Of a stretch of DNA of 64,000 nt, positions 10,437 through 21,711 are shown piece after piece. The stretch is taken from the NCBI GenBank assembly GCA_035772405.1, contig JAYKKM010000378.1:2227501-2291500 (forward strand), in the 5' to 3' direction. Every line of letters begins with the position of its first letter. Within the stretch, counting starts at the first letter, position 1. Source of the stretch: Chrysogorgia sp. JL179-B06. Its lineage: Eukaryota > Cnidaria > Anthozoa > Scleralcyonacea > Chrysogorgiidae. The notes below the pieces were generated by a model. The model saw only the letters and a program-made list of their open reading frames with translations. It was not told the origin of the DNA and searched no databases. Both the position numbers and the translations under genes were made by a program.

Positions 10437-10740
10437 ACGTCACCAGCCCATACCAGGGTCTTTCCGCAGCGGGAGGGAGCGGAGGTAAGACCCTGGGTAC
10501 GACACCCTGTTGTGGGTGAGTTTGTGGGGTCTTCTAGAGCTTGTGTGAGTCGTAAGTTGAGTAAGAAAGGACATTCTAACATAAAAAGGTCTAAAGATTA
10601 TACGACATTATATAGTAGTATGAACTATATGAGAAGATTGTCAGTGAATTATCTTACTGAAGCTAAACAACTAGGGTATGCGTGGATGGATCTTGTTAGT
10701 AAAGACTCTAGACAAACTGTTATTGATGCTATAGCGTGGA
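10437..10740 (+). pseudogene. Fragment of the element A terminal gene, duplicate copy 2
   Basis: Near-identical to 8698-9057. At the DNA level it is only about three-quarters identical to the gene at 29231-30514, so it is a diverged homologue at the opposite end and not a fresh terminal inverted repeat. Confidence 0.6.
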
Positions 10741-10749
10741 GCTGTTACG

Positions 10750-11293
10750 TTAGTTGGCGTTATTCACACCTTCTTCATTTGGATCGGGGGGTTTAGCGAT
10801 ATGGTTATACACGTGCTTACCCACAGTAATTCCACCAGACAAAATGCCGATTAGTGGTAAGTAGGGACTTAATACTTTCTCGACTATACAATATACATCA
10901 CGTTTTAAGAGCTCGTCTTTCTTTAGTTCGTTGGTTAGCTCTTCAGAGCTCTCGATAGCGTTGAATCCTCCGAGAGTACTACTAAACTTGGTAATAAGTA
11001 GGTCAGTCAGAAACTCGTTAGCTTTTTGCATCCTTTTACATTCGTACTCGACGTACAGTTTGTCTATTACTTTGTTTGACGCTTTTTTAATGTGAGCAAC
11101 CGATTTGTCCAATTCTCCATCCTCAGCGAGTTTAGTCAGTTCGTCTCGTTTTTTGTCGACGTCAGTTTGTGAGGTGTCGTGGACTTGTGGTGTGTCATTC
11201 ACTTCTTCCGCATTCAATAGTGGATTCTGCGTCTTGTATCTCTTCAATGAGTTCGACAATTGTTTCGAGATTTTTTGTCTTGCGTTTTGGCAT
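10750..11293 (-). pseudogene. Element A conserved small protein, membrane-anchored C-terminus
   Basis: An open frame of 169 codons (10750-11259) has an acidic N-terminal half, a charged helical middle (KRMQKANEFLTDLLITKF) and a hydrophobic C-terminal segment (YLPLIGILSGGITVGKHVY), probably one membrane helix. It lacks its own ATG. An ATG at 11293 opens a second frame (MPKRKTKNLETIVELIEEI) that fits as the true N-terminus, so one frameshift near 11225 is likely. It sits just downstream of the packaging ATPase on the same strand. Function unknown. Confidence 0.5.
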
Positions 11294-11315
11294 GTCCTAT
11301 ACTATACGATATGTT

Positions 11316-13822
11316 TTATTTTTGCGGAATAACTACTTCGTATGAGTACGGGTGTCTTAGGAGTATCTCCAATCTTGCGTACTCGTTGTCTTTCAACTGT
11401 TTTATTACTTTCTCAATCTCCGCTTTATCTACTCCGTTAAGATACTCGTCTACGATGATTTTCATATCGTTTCGGTTAGGGTTATAGAATGTCACTAACT
11501 TTGAGATGTTCTCACGATATGGTTTACTAATTGAGGTTAGTTGTTGTGTTATAACTATCGTGGACAAGTTATAATGTCTAGCGCTAAAGGCTAGTTTGAC
11601 TAACTCAATTGTTCTGTTTTTTACGTCCTGTCCACTAGCACAATCGTCTAATATTATCAACGAGTTAGTACCTTTATAAATATCGGTTACATGTTTAAGA
11701 ACTATGTCGACACACTGTTATTTTCAACGAGTAGTTTTAACTCCAGAATCGGGGTTTAAATTTTGAGTCCAAAACAATCCGATTTTTGGAGTTAAATGTT
11801 ACTCTTCGTTTCGGAGTTAAAAATAACTCGGCAATGAAGAGTTAATTTTACTCCAGAAATTTGGGTTAAAACATAAAAATAAACTCCACGTTTTCGAGTT
11901 AAATGCACTTGCATGTCTTTATTTTAAACACTATCGTAACAAATATTTTTACTTAACACAAGTTTGTATAAATAAAATAACTCAATATCGGTCTCTTCCT
12001 GATAAACTTGCATGGAGGCGAACAATAGCTCGGTAAGCGAGATAGTTTTTGGCTCGTATTTCATTCCCGTCTATATAGTCTCCTTCGCAGCCGCTAGCTC
12101 CTGAGGTAAACGAGTACGTCAGTTGGCTGACAGAGCCTTTTTTCTCCCAAAATGTACGTCACGAAAGGCCCACGTTTTACGGTCGCTTTTTTCAAGTCTT
12201 ATCTCGCCAGAAATCCAGGTTCGCGATTTTATTTGACAGCAATCAGCCCCAAGCTCTGAAATAGTTTGGTATAACAGCGACAACCACTTGGCCAAACTCA
12301 CTTGCGTTGCATATACGTTCCGTTCGTCGGACAATGATTTCCACACTATACGCCACGCGAATGTCGACCATTAATTAAACATCATTGGGTTGGCTTGACA
12401 AATAAATTTTTCAAACTTGAAGTCTTTGGACAATTAAACTTGAAAGACATGTCCCTGAAGTTGAGCGGTATTAAACACGTCGAGTTAATGAAAGCATCGA
12501 CAAGACCGAAGAATGAGTTTTACGGCATCAACCATGTTCTCAGGACTGCTCCTTTTCGTTTGGTGATGGCAATTTGCCTGAAGTCGGTTCTGGTTCTTCA
12601 AGCTTGGCCAGTCGTCAGGTTCGCCACGAATTAAGCGATTCAAGTTCTGGACAGCAGCGACGAATAACTTTAAGCAACGTACTTTTCTGTCATAAAAGTT
12701 ATACATTTTACAATGCATTTGTATTGTTTTTGAGGCTTCACATATCTTCGAACTTTCTTTGCCGAGGCCGGCAGTTAAAAATTAATTAAAATTTCGTTTG
12801 CCTAAAAACTTGATTGACAGGTTTTCGCTGTTTGTAATTTTTCTCCAATCAGATTCAAGTATTTTACTGGCTTCTTTGTCGAGTTGTCATATACTTTGAA
12901 AATACTTTACAAATCATAAAATACAAGTAATATAATAAATATCCCATTGAGTTGTTTGTGCGATAATATTGCCTGGCATTTTACCATTTTTAAAATACAC
13001 CCGAATTCCGAAACTCGTAAAAATACTCGGCCGTATATAGGTTCGGTTCATGAGAAGTATGACGTTTTAATTAGTTGTCGAGCCTATCAACCAAACGAAG
13101 TCGAAATTCCCGACAGCTCGAGTCGAACTTAATAATTCAAACTCGCTGAATTAGGTTCGGAAGAATGATAAGTTCGACGATTGAACCGGGCCTTACCGTA
13201 TCCGTCACTGATTAATCGGGCCCTGAATATTCCGCCGTCTATGCGTATAGGCCTACCTTAGCGGTCTGTATGAAAAATTATCATTAAATATTATTTAATA
13301 AAACAGAAACAAAGAACACGAAAACATAAATTGTTGTTTACGCGTGTATTTTGATCGTGTTTGTTATGATTGAGATCTTATCTCAGGAATTCACCCCCAA
13401 AATAGAGTTTAAATAACTCCGACAAGTTTTAACTCCTCTAAAAGAGTTTGCGTAACCCCAGTTGAGACGGTTAACTCCGGCGTAAGGGATAACTTTCATA
13501 TACGGTACTCCAAAAAGTAGAGTTGAAATAACTCCTGTAAAATAACTCACCCGCATGGAGTTAACTTTGATCCTCTTAAAAGAGTTAAAACTAGTCGTTG
13601 AAAATAACAGTGCATTATCCTGCTCACACTGAATAGCGATAAAGTCTGGATCTTTTAAAAAATTTCCATTCTCTGTACGTTATTCCACTCAAATGTTGGG
13701 CATATAAGAATGATGTACTCGAAGTGATTCATATATTCTTTCTCTATCATATCCAAGAGGTAACGTGTTTTACCACAGGCTGTCATACCAACAATCAGCA
13801 TGTTAAAAGGTGTTTTCTGCAT
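11316..13822 (-). pseudogene. Element A genome-packaging ATPase, split by a transposon
   Basis: FtsK/HerA-type (A32-like) ATPases drive viral DNA into the capsid. The N-terminal part (13822 to 13613) has the Walker A block GMTACGKT about 20 residues from the ATG at 13822. The C-terminal part (11712 to 11316) has the Walker B block LIILDD and the sensor-like ITQQLTS. Between them lies the 1.9-kb CACTG element (11713-13612). The viral frame would be continuous without the insertion and one copy of its 2-bp target duplication, giving about 200 aa, normal for the family. Before the insertion the gene therefore had no frame damage of its own in this part. Confidence 0.85.
11713..13612. mobile_element. 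CACTG-ended DNA transposon, non-autonomous, 1,900 bp
   Basis: Termini are inverted repeats of about 31 bp beginning CACTGTTATTTTCAACGA, with one mismatch. They are flanked by CA on both sides (11711-11712 and 13613-13614), a 2-bp target duplication. Both subterminal regions are packed with a short motif, GAGTTAAA...TAACTCC, in both orientations. CACTR termini, short duplications and dense subterminal repeats are typical of the CACTA/EnSpm superfamily. I see no transposase inside; open frames there (up to ~79 aa) have no recognisable domain. Confidence 0.8.
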
Positions 13823-13839
13823 ATAGAATACTATATGTT

Positions 13840-15053
13840 TTAGTACTGGATCGATTGTAGATCGTTATTGACGAGGTTTACGAGACCGTCGGAGAGCACG
13901 AATATTCTACACATAACGTTCGCTGTTGTGGCTTCTTTGCTGATTGCCATCAATATTCCTGACTGAGTGTTCACAATCTTTTTTCCAGTTGCGACTTTCG
14001 CGTTGTCTTCGATCGATCTAAGGTCAACAACCAAAGAGAAACCGTCTTTGTAAAACTTTTGGACAGTCATATGCTGGTCATAGTCTAGTTTTTGTCCAAA
14101 TAGTCTTTTTGCTTCTCCCCAGAGTCTTGATTTCGGTATTCCTTGCCTGTAGACCATATTTGGCACACCTTCTATGGTGAGTTTGACTGACTCTATGTTT
14201 GGGTAGACGAACTCCTCGCTGTCAGTTTTTGTTTTGTTTGTGAATAGTAAAACTACAGCTTTCATCGATTTTCTCGGCAGGTTAATGTTTTCATTTGCGA
14301 GTGTGCTTCCTTTATCCCATTCGACGGTCTTCATTAGTGTGACGTGTTCGTACGATAGAGATCTACCGTATGCGTATAGAGACGATACTTCATCAGCGAT
14401 CTCTTGACTCTCAATAGTTTCGTATTCAAACTCAAGGTTCTCTAACGTATAGCCAGCAACAGCTGATCCAGATTGAGCCACCATAATATCAGATGCTTTG
14501 GGGAGTGTGATTATGTACCTGAAATTGTTGTTCATATTGTACGGTGCGTATAAACCGTGATCTTCTAGAATCTTGTCGAGTTGAACCTTTTGTTTGGTGC
14601 CATGAATAGAGAACATCAGACCCTGCATCGCTAACTTTTTGTGTATTTCCACTGGCCGCGCCGCTGTCGTCCTTTGAGATTAACTTTCGAAGGTTCTCGT
14701 TTGCTAGGCCATATTCGACCATATAGCCGTTCGTTCTGCTTTCGATTTCCAGAGGTCTTTGTATGTGCCGATGACGCTTTCGCCATGACTGTTGTCGTAT
14801 ACGGACAATAATTTTATCACCAAGTATCGTCTCTCAAGTATAGTAATCTCGAAAGGTTGTTAAGAAACCATGATTTCGCGTTCGAACTTTTAAAGTCGAA
14901 TAGAAGATGGAGACTGGAGGGTACCAAGCAAGTGTTAGTTTTTGTTTTTGGGATGTCAACGTATAGCTCCTCCCCTGGATTGGCTTTGTTGGGGTTAAGT
15001 GTTACAACATGATGGGTTCTTGTGCCAATTCCTTTTCGTTCGTATTCATACTA
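13840..15053 (-). pseudogene. Element A major capsid protein (hexon-like), frameshifted
   Basis: The longest intact part is 270 codons (13840-14652). It contains NINLPRKSMKAVVLLF, VKLTIEGVPNMVYRQGI and RLWGEAKRLFG, which I recognise from capsid proteins of cnidarian Polinton/adintovirus-like elements. Upstream pieces in other frames continue the same protein: GTYKDLWKSKAERTA at about 14,720-14,760 and ELYVDIPKTKTNTCLVPSS at about 14,930-14,990. At least two frameshifts and stops (near 14,650-14,700 and 14,820) break it. It lies between the ATPase and the membrane-protein gene on the same strand, consistent with a structural cluster. Confidence 0.65.
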
Positions 15054-15099
15054 TATATTGTAACGTATGTTTTATTTCCTCTGTTTATATTGATCGTAG

Positions 15100-15640
15100 A
15101 CGAACCCAGCTAGTGCTATTGCTTGGATCCATAAATTAGACGCTAACCAAGATACACCTTTAGCTCCCCACTTTAACACAGTCGCCACCATGCTTAACAG
15201 TCCAGCCAGTAGAGGACCAGCCTTTGTAGCTAGATTAGCTATAGCTTTCCTAATTTTCCAAGTGCTTGGCCACCTTTGACGATAGCGCCTCTAGCTAATA
15301 TTATAATTATAGTGACGAAAGAGGCTACGGTTATTCCCAAAGCTGAGGCACCCAACCAATTTTCCTTAAACCACTCCTTTATTTTTTGTAACCGATTGAT
15401 GTCCTCTTCTTGTTGCTCCCTAACAGTCTCACGTTCCATTTGTTCTAAGGTTATATCTCTAGCTGTCTCGAGTCCAATTACTCTTATATATTCTTCATTC
15501 TATATATTCTTCGTTTTCCTTAGTGGAGAGACCCTCTTGTGTGTCTTTTCTATAGAGCTCTGTTATTCTTTCCCTTGTTTTGTCTACTTTTTCTTGAAAG
15601 TTGTCGGCTTGTATTCTTAGAAATTGTGGTCTATAGTGGT
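15100..15640 (-). pseudogene. Element A membrane protein with coiled-coil region
   Basis: The 66-codon frame at 15239-15439 holds a charged helix (EQQEEDINRLQKIKEWFKEN) and a strong membrane segment (ASALGITVASFVTIIIILA). Continuations in other frames lie upstream (TRERITELYRKDTQEGLSTK, about 15,520-15,580) and downstream (two more hydrophobic segments, 15,110-15,235). So it was a protein of about 180 aa with frameshifts near 15,490 and 15,245. Similar proteins occur beside the capsid genes of related elements; its role is unknown to me, perhaps a virion membrane or minor capsid protein. Confidence 0.5.
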
Positions 15641-17190
15641 TGGATCAATTGTTTCGCTTGGATTTGTGACCCCTTGTAGAACACGATTTTCTTCGTCGGT
15701 TAGACCTTTGGTTGGTGAGTGGTCAGAGTTTACGTTAATCATCGGTTGTCCTCTACTTGTCTCGTCCCTTCCAACGACTTTACCAATAAGACTTAGGAAC
15801 TGTGTCAGCGCCTCACCGTTTGTTTTTGTTTTGTTAATAGTAAAACGATCGTCTTTATCTCGCTTTAAGACGATTTGTGGTTTACCTCGCTCACCACTTT
15901 TTAGAAGAGGTTTGTAGTCTAGTGTATCCCCAACTGAAGGAAACTCTGAACTTGAGGCCTTCACTCTGTTGATGTTATTGTTAGGTTGGTTAGGGATAAT
16001 ATCCACAACCCCACTGTCGTTGTCTGAGTTGGTTTCCTGGTATTCTTGTGCATGCTCGGCGCTCTTCGTCACGTTCTTTGTTAACTTCTTGCATTTCGAT
16101 GTCGTCATGTCCTCCTTTGCAGCCATTATATACTGCTCAATATTTTGAATATCACTTTCTGGTATCCATGAATTATGTTTACTGTCATAATCAAGCCACT
16201 TAACTAAATCCATCTTTTTACCTCTCACCTTCTTTCTCTTTAGTATCTTCTCGACCTTATAAACGTCGTCTTTTTTATCAACAGCTGATAGCTCTTCTTC
16301 GTAAAACTTACCGACGATAGGTTCCCCTTCGTGGTCCTCTATTTCGTACATATTAGGGTCACCGCGTATAACCTTTAACACTTTGAACAGTTCTTCAGTG
16401 AAGTTAGCTTCATACCCTTTGGTGAAAATGCTTTTATACTTTGATATCCTGACAGTCTCACCTACTTTGAACTTTGGTAGTGGGTATCCACCGAAATGAT
16501 GTCCAAACAATGTCGTCCATACGTCGTTTTCGTTTTTCTTACTCACATCTTTAGGTTTCATAAGATAGTACTGCATGTGTTTGGTATTGTTGTAATTTTC
16601 AACGAGCTGGTCCAAAATGTCAATCCATTTATACGTTCCTTTACTGTTCTGTTAAACCGTTCCACGACTGCTGCCTTTTTATCAGAGTTCGTGCTAAAGT
16701 ATTTCACATCGTGTTTCTCCGATAGATCTTTCACACCAACGTTATAGAATTCCTTACCATCATCAAACTGAACCAACTTTGGATATTCACCAAATCTAAC
16801 CTTAGCCTTCTCCAATAACTCTGTGACAGCCTTATAGTCATGTTTTTGTGTCTTTCCTATGGACAGGTATAGCGAACGCGTACCTACTAAGGATCTCAGT
16901 AGCTGTTAATATCTAGTAGTATCCGTTGTTCTTGTGCTTACTTACCCATGTCGACCAAATCCATCTGTATCTGCTCACCCAGATAGTCAACGAACGTTTG
17001 TCTAAACTTAATTACATGTATGTCTCTTAACAATCGGTTTGTACCTAGTGTACGTGTCTTGAGATTTTAAACAGTCCTTTATCATTGTCAACTAACGCTT
17101 AAGCCATCTTCCAGCGCTTTTTGGTACAGCAGATTGGTAACCAGTTGATGGGTTATAGTAAATATCTCTTAGTTCTTGCTCTATATCCAT
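15617..17190 (-). pseudogene. Element A retrovirus-like integrase with C-terminal chromodomain
   Basis: Integrases of this kind insert the viral DNA into the host genome. The ATG at 17190 starts MDIEQELRDIYYNPSTGYQS, a typical N-terminus for this family. The catalytic core is partly readable: QIQMDLVDM at about 16,950 and KLVQFDDGKEFYN with AAVVERFNRTVK in 16558-16815. The C-terminal 332-codon frame (15617-16615) includes an SH3-like region and then a chromodomain, VYKVEKILKRKKVRGKKMDL...WLDYDSKHNSWIPESDI, which in retroelements targets integration to methylated histone H3. Several frameshifts and stops separate these parts. An unusual ~150-residue Asp/Asn-rich tail follows the chromodomain. 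Confidence 0.8.
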
Positions 17191-17200
17191 ATACTGTACA

Positions 17201-17848
17201 CTACATGATGTATAAATCTAACAATACTTCGCCAACGTTAACACTGTTATCGTCCTGATGTGTTATGTTGAACTCTAGTTGGTTGATGACTCCTTTGTTT
17301 ATTGGAATTTTTTACTCAATATCAAAGAAATGTTGAACAGAGCCCTTTAATGTCTGTGTGCTATAGTTATTGGTAATGCTACGATACAATCGCTTTTGTC
17401 ACCATTAAATATGTTCTTGGATCTGTCCACAATATTAGATGCCACTTGAATGTATTTCAGTCCTCTGTTAACATTCACAACGTTGGGGCTGGTTTTTGTG
17501 GCGTTTATTGTAGTGTTCTCGTCAAATCCCAAAAGTTGCCCAAATTTAAACAGTTCTATTTGTTGATCAGTCTTTATCGTACACGTTGAGTCATGTCTGT
17601 TAGCTACTAGCTCAATGCTTCCTAACTTTTTTAGATCGTCGACAATCAGTGTGATACCCAGGGCTAAAAACGTGGTCACTACTGTTGTAACTTATTTTGT
17701 CGTTAACAGCTGAGGTTACGTTAACGTAGTTCCAAAAGATGGTCGCCTTTTTCACTAATAGGTAAGGGTCTGAGTTAATTGCTAGAATTGACTCTTGTAA
17801 ATTTATAGTTTTCGTTGAGCCACTAATCAACACTGAAACTCTGATCAT
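17201..17848 (-). pseudogene. Element A minor capsid (penton-like) candidate, frameshifted
   Basis: Two overlapping frames (17612-17848 and 17347-17679) and a C-terminal tail ending NVGEVLLDLYI at 17201 make one protein of about 215 aa. Recognisable blocks are ATIFWNYVNVT, LFKFGQLLGFDENTTI, RGLKYIQVASNIVDRSKNIF and INQLEFNITHQDD. The combination of an LLGF block and a C-terminal strand-rich end is like the penton/minor capsid proteins of related elements; the assignment is by pattern. The frameshift lies near 17,660 and a second near 17,345. Confidence 0.5.
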
Positions 17849-17868
17849 ATAATGTACTGTATGTTATA

Positions 17869-19633
17869 ATGGACGAGTTTAGAAGAAAGTATCCTTATGC
17901 TGATGAGATTAGGTTTTTTCTTGACACTGATGGCAACATGCATAAACATATATTCTTCGTGACGAAAACTAACAGTGCAGTGACGTTGCGATAGACTCAA
18001 ATGGGTTTAAGAGTAACCCAGAGTATACTAAGTATCTAACGATAAACAAACCAGTAGACGGTGATACGTTGATCAGACGCTACTACGGGGATAACTATGA
18101 CAAAGCGATTAAAAATTCGAGAGACGCTATCGAGAAGGCTAAGTCGGACTTCATAAAAAAGTATCCCTACGCCACACTGACCAAGTTTTGTTTCGAGCCT
18201 ATCCAAACACGACAGGGTGACGTGTGAAGGGTCGATATCTACTTCATCAACAACGACATACTATACTAATATTACCAACACTATATTTAAAAATGACAAG
18301 AGTATGTGGAAGTGGCTGCACAATAGCAAGTTCCCAATAATATGGCTCTCTGGTGGAACTATCCAACCACTATCAAAAGGTCACAAGGACCACTGGGGAC
18401 TTTGGGATGGCTATCCAACGGAAAACGTGTTGGACTATCCGGTGAATAACTTTAGAATCTTTGTTAATCAAAAGAGCTACTTTCTCTCAAAGCTACCAAT
18501 CTTACAAATCACCACATCAAAGATAAAGACAGAGTGGGACGACAATGAGAGCTACTATAGGGTCGTATTTGCAACGTATTGTGCAAGTTTCTGTTGTGGG
18601 GTGTCGTTACAACACTTGTCACCCTCACAAGAAGTCCACCCCGTTATCACAAGTGTAATGAGGTTCCATCTATACTTTACCATTAGAAGACTTCTCAGAA
18701 GGATGGAAGCTGGTGAGAGTATGGGATCGATAAGTAGAGAGTTTGGGGCTGGAGAATTGTACGGTAAGACAAACAAGATTCCCAGAAAACATCACTACCA
18801 GGGTGAAGTCCTTGCTGATGGTTACAACAGGCGAGGAGAGAGTCTACACGATTAACGACGTTAAGAACGACTATAAACGATACGTTCCTCTGGTGTCGAA
18901 TGGTTTCACCAACATTGGGCGACAATATACAAATCAGTCTATAGAACCATCGTTGGTGGTTCAGCAGGTAGTCTAGAGACTCAACAAGAGTTTCGCAAGT
19001 TGGTGGAAGATAGTGTTATCAACTATGACGTATCAACATGGATTCTAAACATGAACAAATCGATTAAAGACACTAACGTTGTTCAAAATCTAGCACTGTC
19101 ACCATCTACATGGCTAATGCCAAGTAACGTGGTAATCCTCAAGAACAAAATCGCTTGGTATCAACAACCTATTAAAGACTGCTACACATAGTATGAAGTT
19201 TGGGGTAAACAGTGGGAGGCGATTATCTCAAACAACGATGGGTCGTAGGATAAGTTCATAGGATACAAAGGTGGTACAACTAATAAATTATCGTATGGTG
19301 GTGGCCTCCCAGCAAAGGAGTATGCGTATAATCCCAAATAATATGGACACCACTAAGAGGCATATGATATCAATACATTGGCAGATGGATAACTCACATG
19401 TTAGAGTTAACAACACAAGGTCAACAGACTTGGACTTCACAGCTAACTATAATGAGATAGGATATCCCTATGGAACAATATTTTCAATACATCGACCAAG
19501 ATCATTACTCGCACCCTATGCGTACCCGTCTTTGATAGAGTTCTACGGTATGAAGATCGTCTCTGGTTACATGACAAACCGAGACGTTTTAACAGTTGGT
19601 GGGAAAATGATGAGGGAATATAATATAAAGTAA
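17869..19633 (+). pseudogene. Element A large structural protein candidate, multiply frameshifted
   Basis: It starts at ATG 17869 (MDEFRRKYPYADEIRFFLDT) and continues through several frames: TRQGDV at about 18,215, then the longest frame 18217-18855 with PIIWLSGGTIQPLSKGHKD, QHLSPSQEVHPVITSVMRFH and YFTIRRLLRRM. A later frame (19000-19191) has YDVSTWILNMNKSIKDTN. The last (19271-19633) has YNEIGYPYGTIF and YPSLIEFYGMKI. Total length would be nearly 590 aa. Its strand is opposite to the capsid cluster, with only about 20 bp between the divergent starts at 17848 and 17869. I do not recognise the family; position and size suggest a virion component. Confidence 0.5.
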
Positions 19634-19644
19634 ATTATAGGACA

Positions 19645-20127
19645 ATGAGGAAGACAGTTGTTGATTTTAACCACATATCAAAGGATATATCAGAGGAAGA
19701 GACGCTAGAGCTCAAACGGTTCTACGCGTACTACCACAAACTAGAAACCTGTTACAAATGGAAATATAAAAGGTTGAGGAGAATTAAACTATCATTAAAC
19801 ATGGCTAGTATAGGATTAACAACAGTATAGGATTATAGCTGGATCGGTAACCGCTAATGCTTTAATCCTGGCAATGTGATAATTCAAGGCTACTTGGCTA
19901 AATCCGATCTGGTAAGTAGAGTGGAATATTGTAAGTTCGCGCTCACTAGCTACAAAAAGATATTGACGCTATTAAGATCGTATCTGAGAGGTCTTCTTTA
20001 TAATGAATCAATATTTCTCTCAGACGTTAAAGTGTTAGATGATATTGTGACTGACTTATGCCCACCAATTAATGGAATGGTGAAAAAGTACAATAAAATA
20101 TACGACGAGACCAACATTCCAAATTAG
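19645..20127 (+). pseudogene. Element A small helical protein
   Basis: Two frames (19645-19830 and 19876-20127) form one protein of about 160 aa. The N-terminal half has ETLELKRFYAYYHKLETCYK. A hydrophobic Gly/Ala-rich segment follows in the region of the frame change (about 19,810-19,880). The C-terminal half has YLAKSDLVSRVEYCKFALTS and YLRGLLYNESIFLSDVKVLD. I recall the same layout from other cnidarian-type Polinton-like elements, but its function is not known to me. Confidence 0.5.
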
Positions 20128-20321
20128 GGTTAGACACAAGGGGGCTCGTTTCACACCTCCCTTTGAACACACAACTACATACGAGGTGTTCACAGAAGTA
20201 TTACCACCAATTAGGAGTTTATTTTGACCAACCCTCCAGATCACGTATTTGTGCCACTAAGTGGTTACTCTCCTAAGAGAACTGCCGTTTAAACATAAAA
20301 ATAAAACATGTGGTATAGTAT

Positions 20322-20630
20322 ATGGTGATGAGTCTCACTAAAAAATTCAACTTTGAGAACAAGTCAGTCACGACTATTAAGGATGGAGACAATATATGGT
20401 TTTGTGGAAGAGACGTGGCAAAAGCTCTAGGGTATGAAAATACTAAATGGGCTATTAGGACCTATGTCGACGACGAATGTAAGGTCAAACAAGAGGTGTT
20501 TAAAGGGGTGTCGGAATCAGACCCCCCTTTAAACTCACAACCACATACGGTTTACTTATCAGAACCAGGAGTCTACGCTCTAGTATTTTCGTCAAAATGT
20601 AAAGTCTGTAGCCAAGCCTACCATCTATAA
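20322..20630 (+). pseudogene. BRO-N domain protein, C-terminally truncated
   Basis: BRO N-terminal domains bind DNA and are common in large DNA viruses and phages. The frame has IWFCGRDVAKALGYENTKWA, IRTYVDDECKVK and YLSEPGVYALVFSSK, the usual order of Bro-N blocks. It ends about ten residues after the last block; the following KxPAAKxF block is out of frame, so a frameshift near 20,610 is likely. The start is ATG 20322 or the later ATG at 20328. A (TA)-rich promoter-like stretch lies just upstream (20,295-20,320). Confidence 0.8.
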
Positions 20631-20671
20631 GAAAGACAGGCCAGTATACGCAATATAACCAACTATCAATC

Positions 20672-21050
20672 ATGAATGAGACAGATTTACACTACTACAT
20701 TGTAAAATATATTAGAGCACACCATCCAACAATAGTCATCCCAGGGTTGGGAGAGTATCAAGACACATCTACGAAAAGAATAGATGGATGGAAGAAGGGT
20801 TACAGTGGTGGACAACCAGATTTGATTGTCCTACAGCTACACAAGAGATACAATGGGTTTTCTATTGAGTTAAAGACACCAAAGGGTAGTGGTGAACACA
20901 CTACTATCCTCAGACCAACACGAGATAATACATTTCATAGAGACATATATGAGAGACTCTAGAGTTCTGTGTGAGTACTGCAATAGGAGATTTAAGAGTG
21001 AAACCACACTATCTAATCATCAAAGACACTTTCATCGAATACTCTATATC
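20672..21050 (+). pseudogene. VRR-NUC nuclease with C-terminal C2H2 zinc finger, frameshifted
   Basis: VRR-NUC is a PD-(D/E)XK-type nuclease fold. Visible blocks are ETDLHYYIVKYIRAHHP, GGQPDLIVLQ (catalytic Asp) and FSIELKTPKGSGE (catalytic E-x-K). The frame then shifts at about 20,895, where an overlapping frame (20889-21083) continues with LSSDQHEI and a C2H2 finger CEYCNRRFKSETTLSNHQRH. The fusion of this nuclease to one zinc finger is notable. It lies 40 bp after the BRO-N gene in the same direction. Confidence 0.75.
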
Positions 21051-21134
21051 TGTGAGATGATCTGTGAGATAACTGTAAGATAACTGTAAGATAACTGTGA
21101 GATGATCTGTGACGAGATATTACGTATAATATAG

Positions 21135-21430
21135 ATGACTGACAGTAATGAGGCACACCTATTATAACATAAACAACAAAGATCAAAGACCCTAAGAGAG
21201 TAGAGGCAGGCAAACGTTTGGCCGCTATATCTAAAGCGGCAAAAGAGAGGAAGATGAGAGAGAGTTATAAGTGAGAAAGAGGTACTATAGGAGTGGTTAT
21301 AGCTGCCGGCTCACTACAGGTATATTACGTGATGAAACAAGATCAACAAATGATGACTGTTAATGAAGAGACGAAGAATGTTGTTACAAAAAAGGAACCA
21401 TCACCACGTAACATTGACAGCTTCGATTAA
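21135..21430 (+). pseudogene. Element A small single-pass membrane protein
   Basis: Pieces in different frames read MTDSNEAHL, then KDPKRVEAGKRLAAISKAAK, then GVVIAAGSLQVYYVM (membrane segment) and a Pro-containing tail ending PRNIDSFD. Basic helix, membrane helix and proline tail make a small protein of about 90 aa found in related elements. At least two frame breaks are present (about 21,165 and 21,270). Confidence 0.5.
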
Positions 21431-21450
21431 TAAAACATATTGTATAGTAT

Positions 21451-21690
21451 ATGACATCGTCAATAGAAAGGAAAGAGCTGATTAACGAGCTATACGACGC
21501 AGCCCTTGTGACTGCTGGAGCTGTAGCCCTATCCATGGCATCAAAGAAAGTGTTAAAAGAACCGTTAGGCACCCCCGAGTCAGTGAAGGGCATCATTAAA
21601 TTGGCGAATGCTGTAGGTGCTTCAACGCTACTTGTTAAGTGGGCACAGAGTAAGAAATACCTACCTCATGTGGATCCATTTTCAAAATAA
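21451..21690 (+). CDS. Element A 79-aa hydrophobic protein
   Basis: This is one of the few intact frames in element A. It has ATG 21451 and two hydrophobic helices (ALVTAGAVALSMASKK and IIKLANAVGASTLLVKWAQ) separated by a Pro/Gly turn, ending HVDPFSK. Small two-helix proteins of this pattern sit in the same gene cluster of related elements. Probably a membrane or minor virion protein; function not established. A TATA-like ATTGTATAGTATATG lies directly upstream. Confidence 0.6.
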   Translation: MTSSIERKELINELYDAALVTAGAVALSMASKKVLKEPLGTPESVKGIIKLANAVGASTLLVKWAQSKKYLPHVDPFSK

Positions 21691-21711
21691 TCTCACATAG
21701 CGTAATACATA

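Larger units (their letters stand above)
7440..11126. repeat. ~1.7-1.9-kb tandem duplication of minisatellite plus element A end
   Basis: Copy 1 is about 7440-9372 and copy 2 about 9373-11126. Both contain the unique stretch starting GTTACACCTGGCTACACCTGG (8543 and 10275) and the viral sequence after it. Copy 1 lacks about 28 bp inside the minus-strand viral gene (near 9180) relative to copy 2, and stops where the minisatellite restarts (ACTATCAACTAGC). This points to unequal exchange between minisatellite arrays. Confidence 0.85.
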
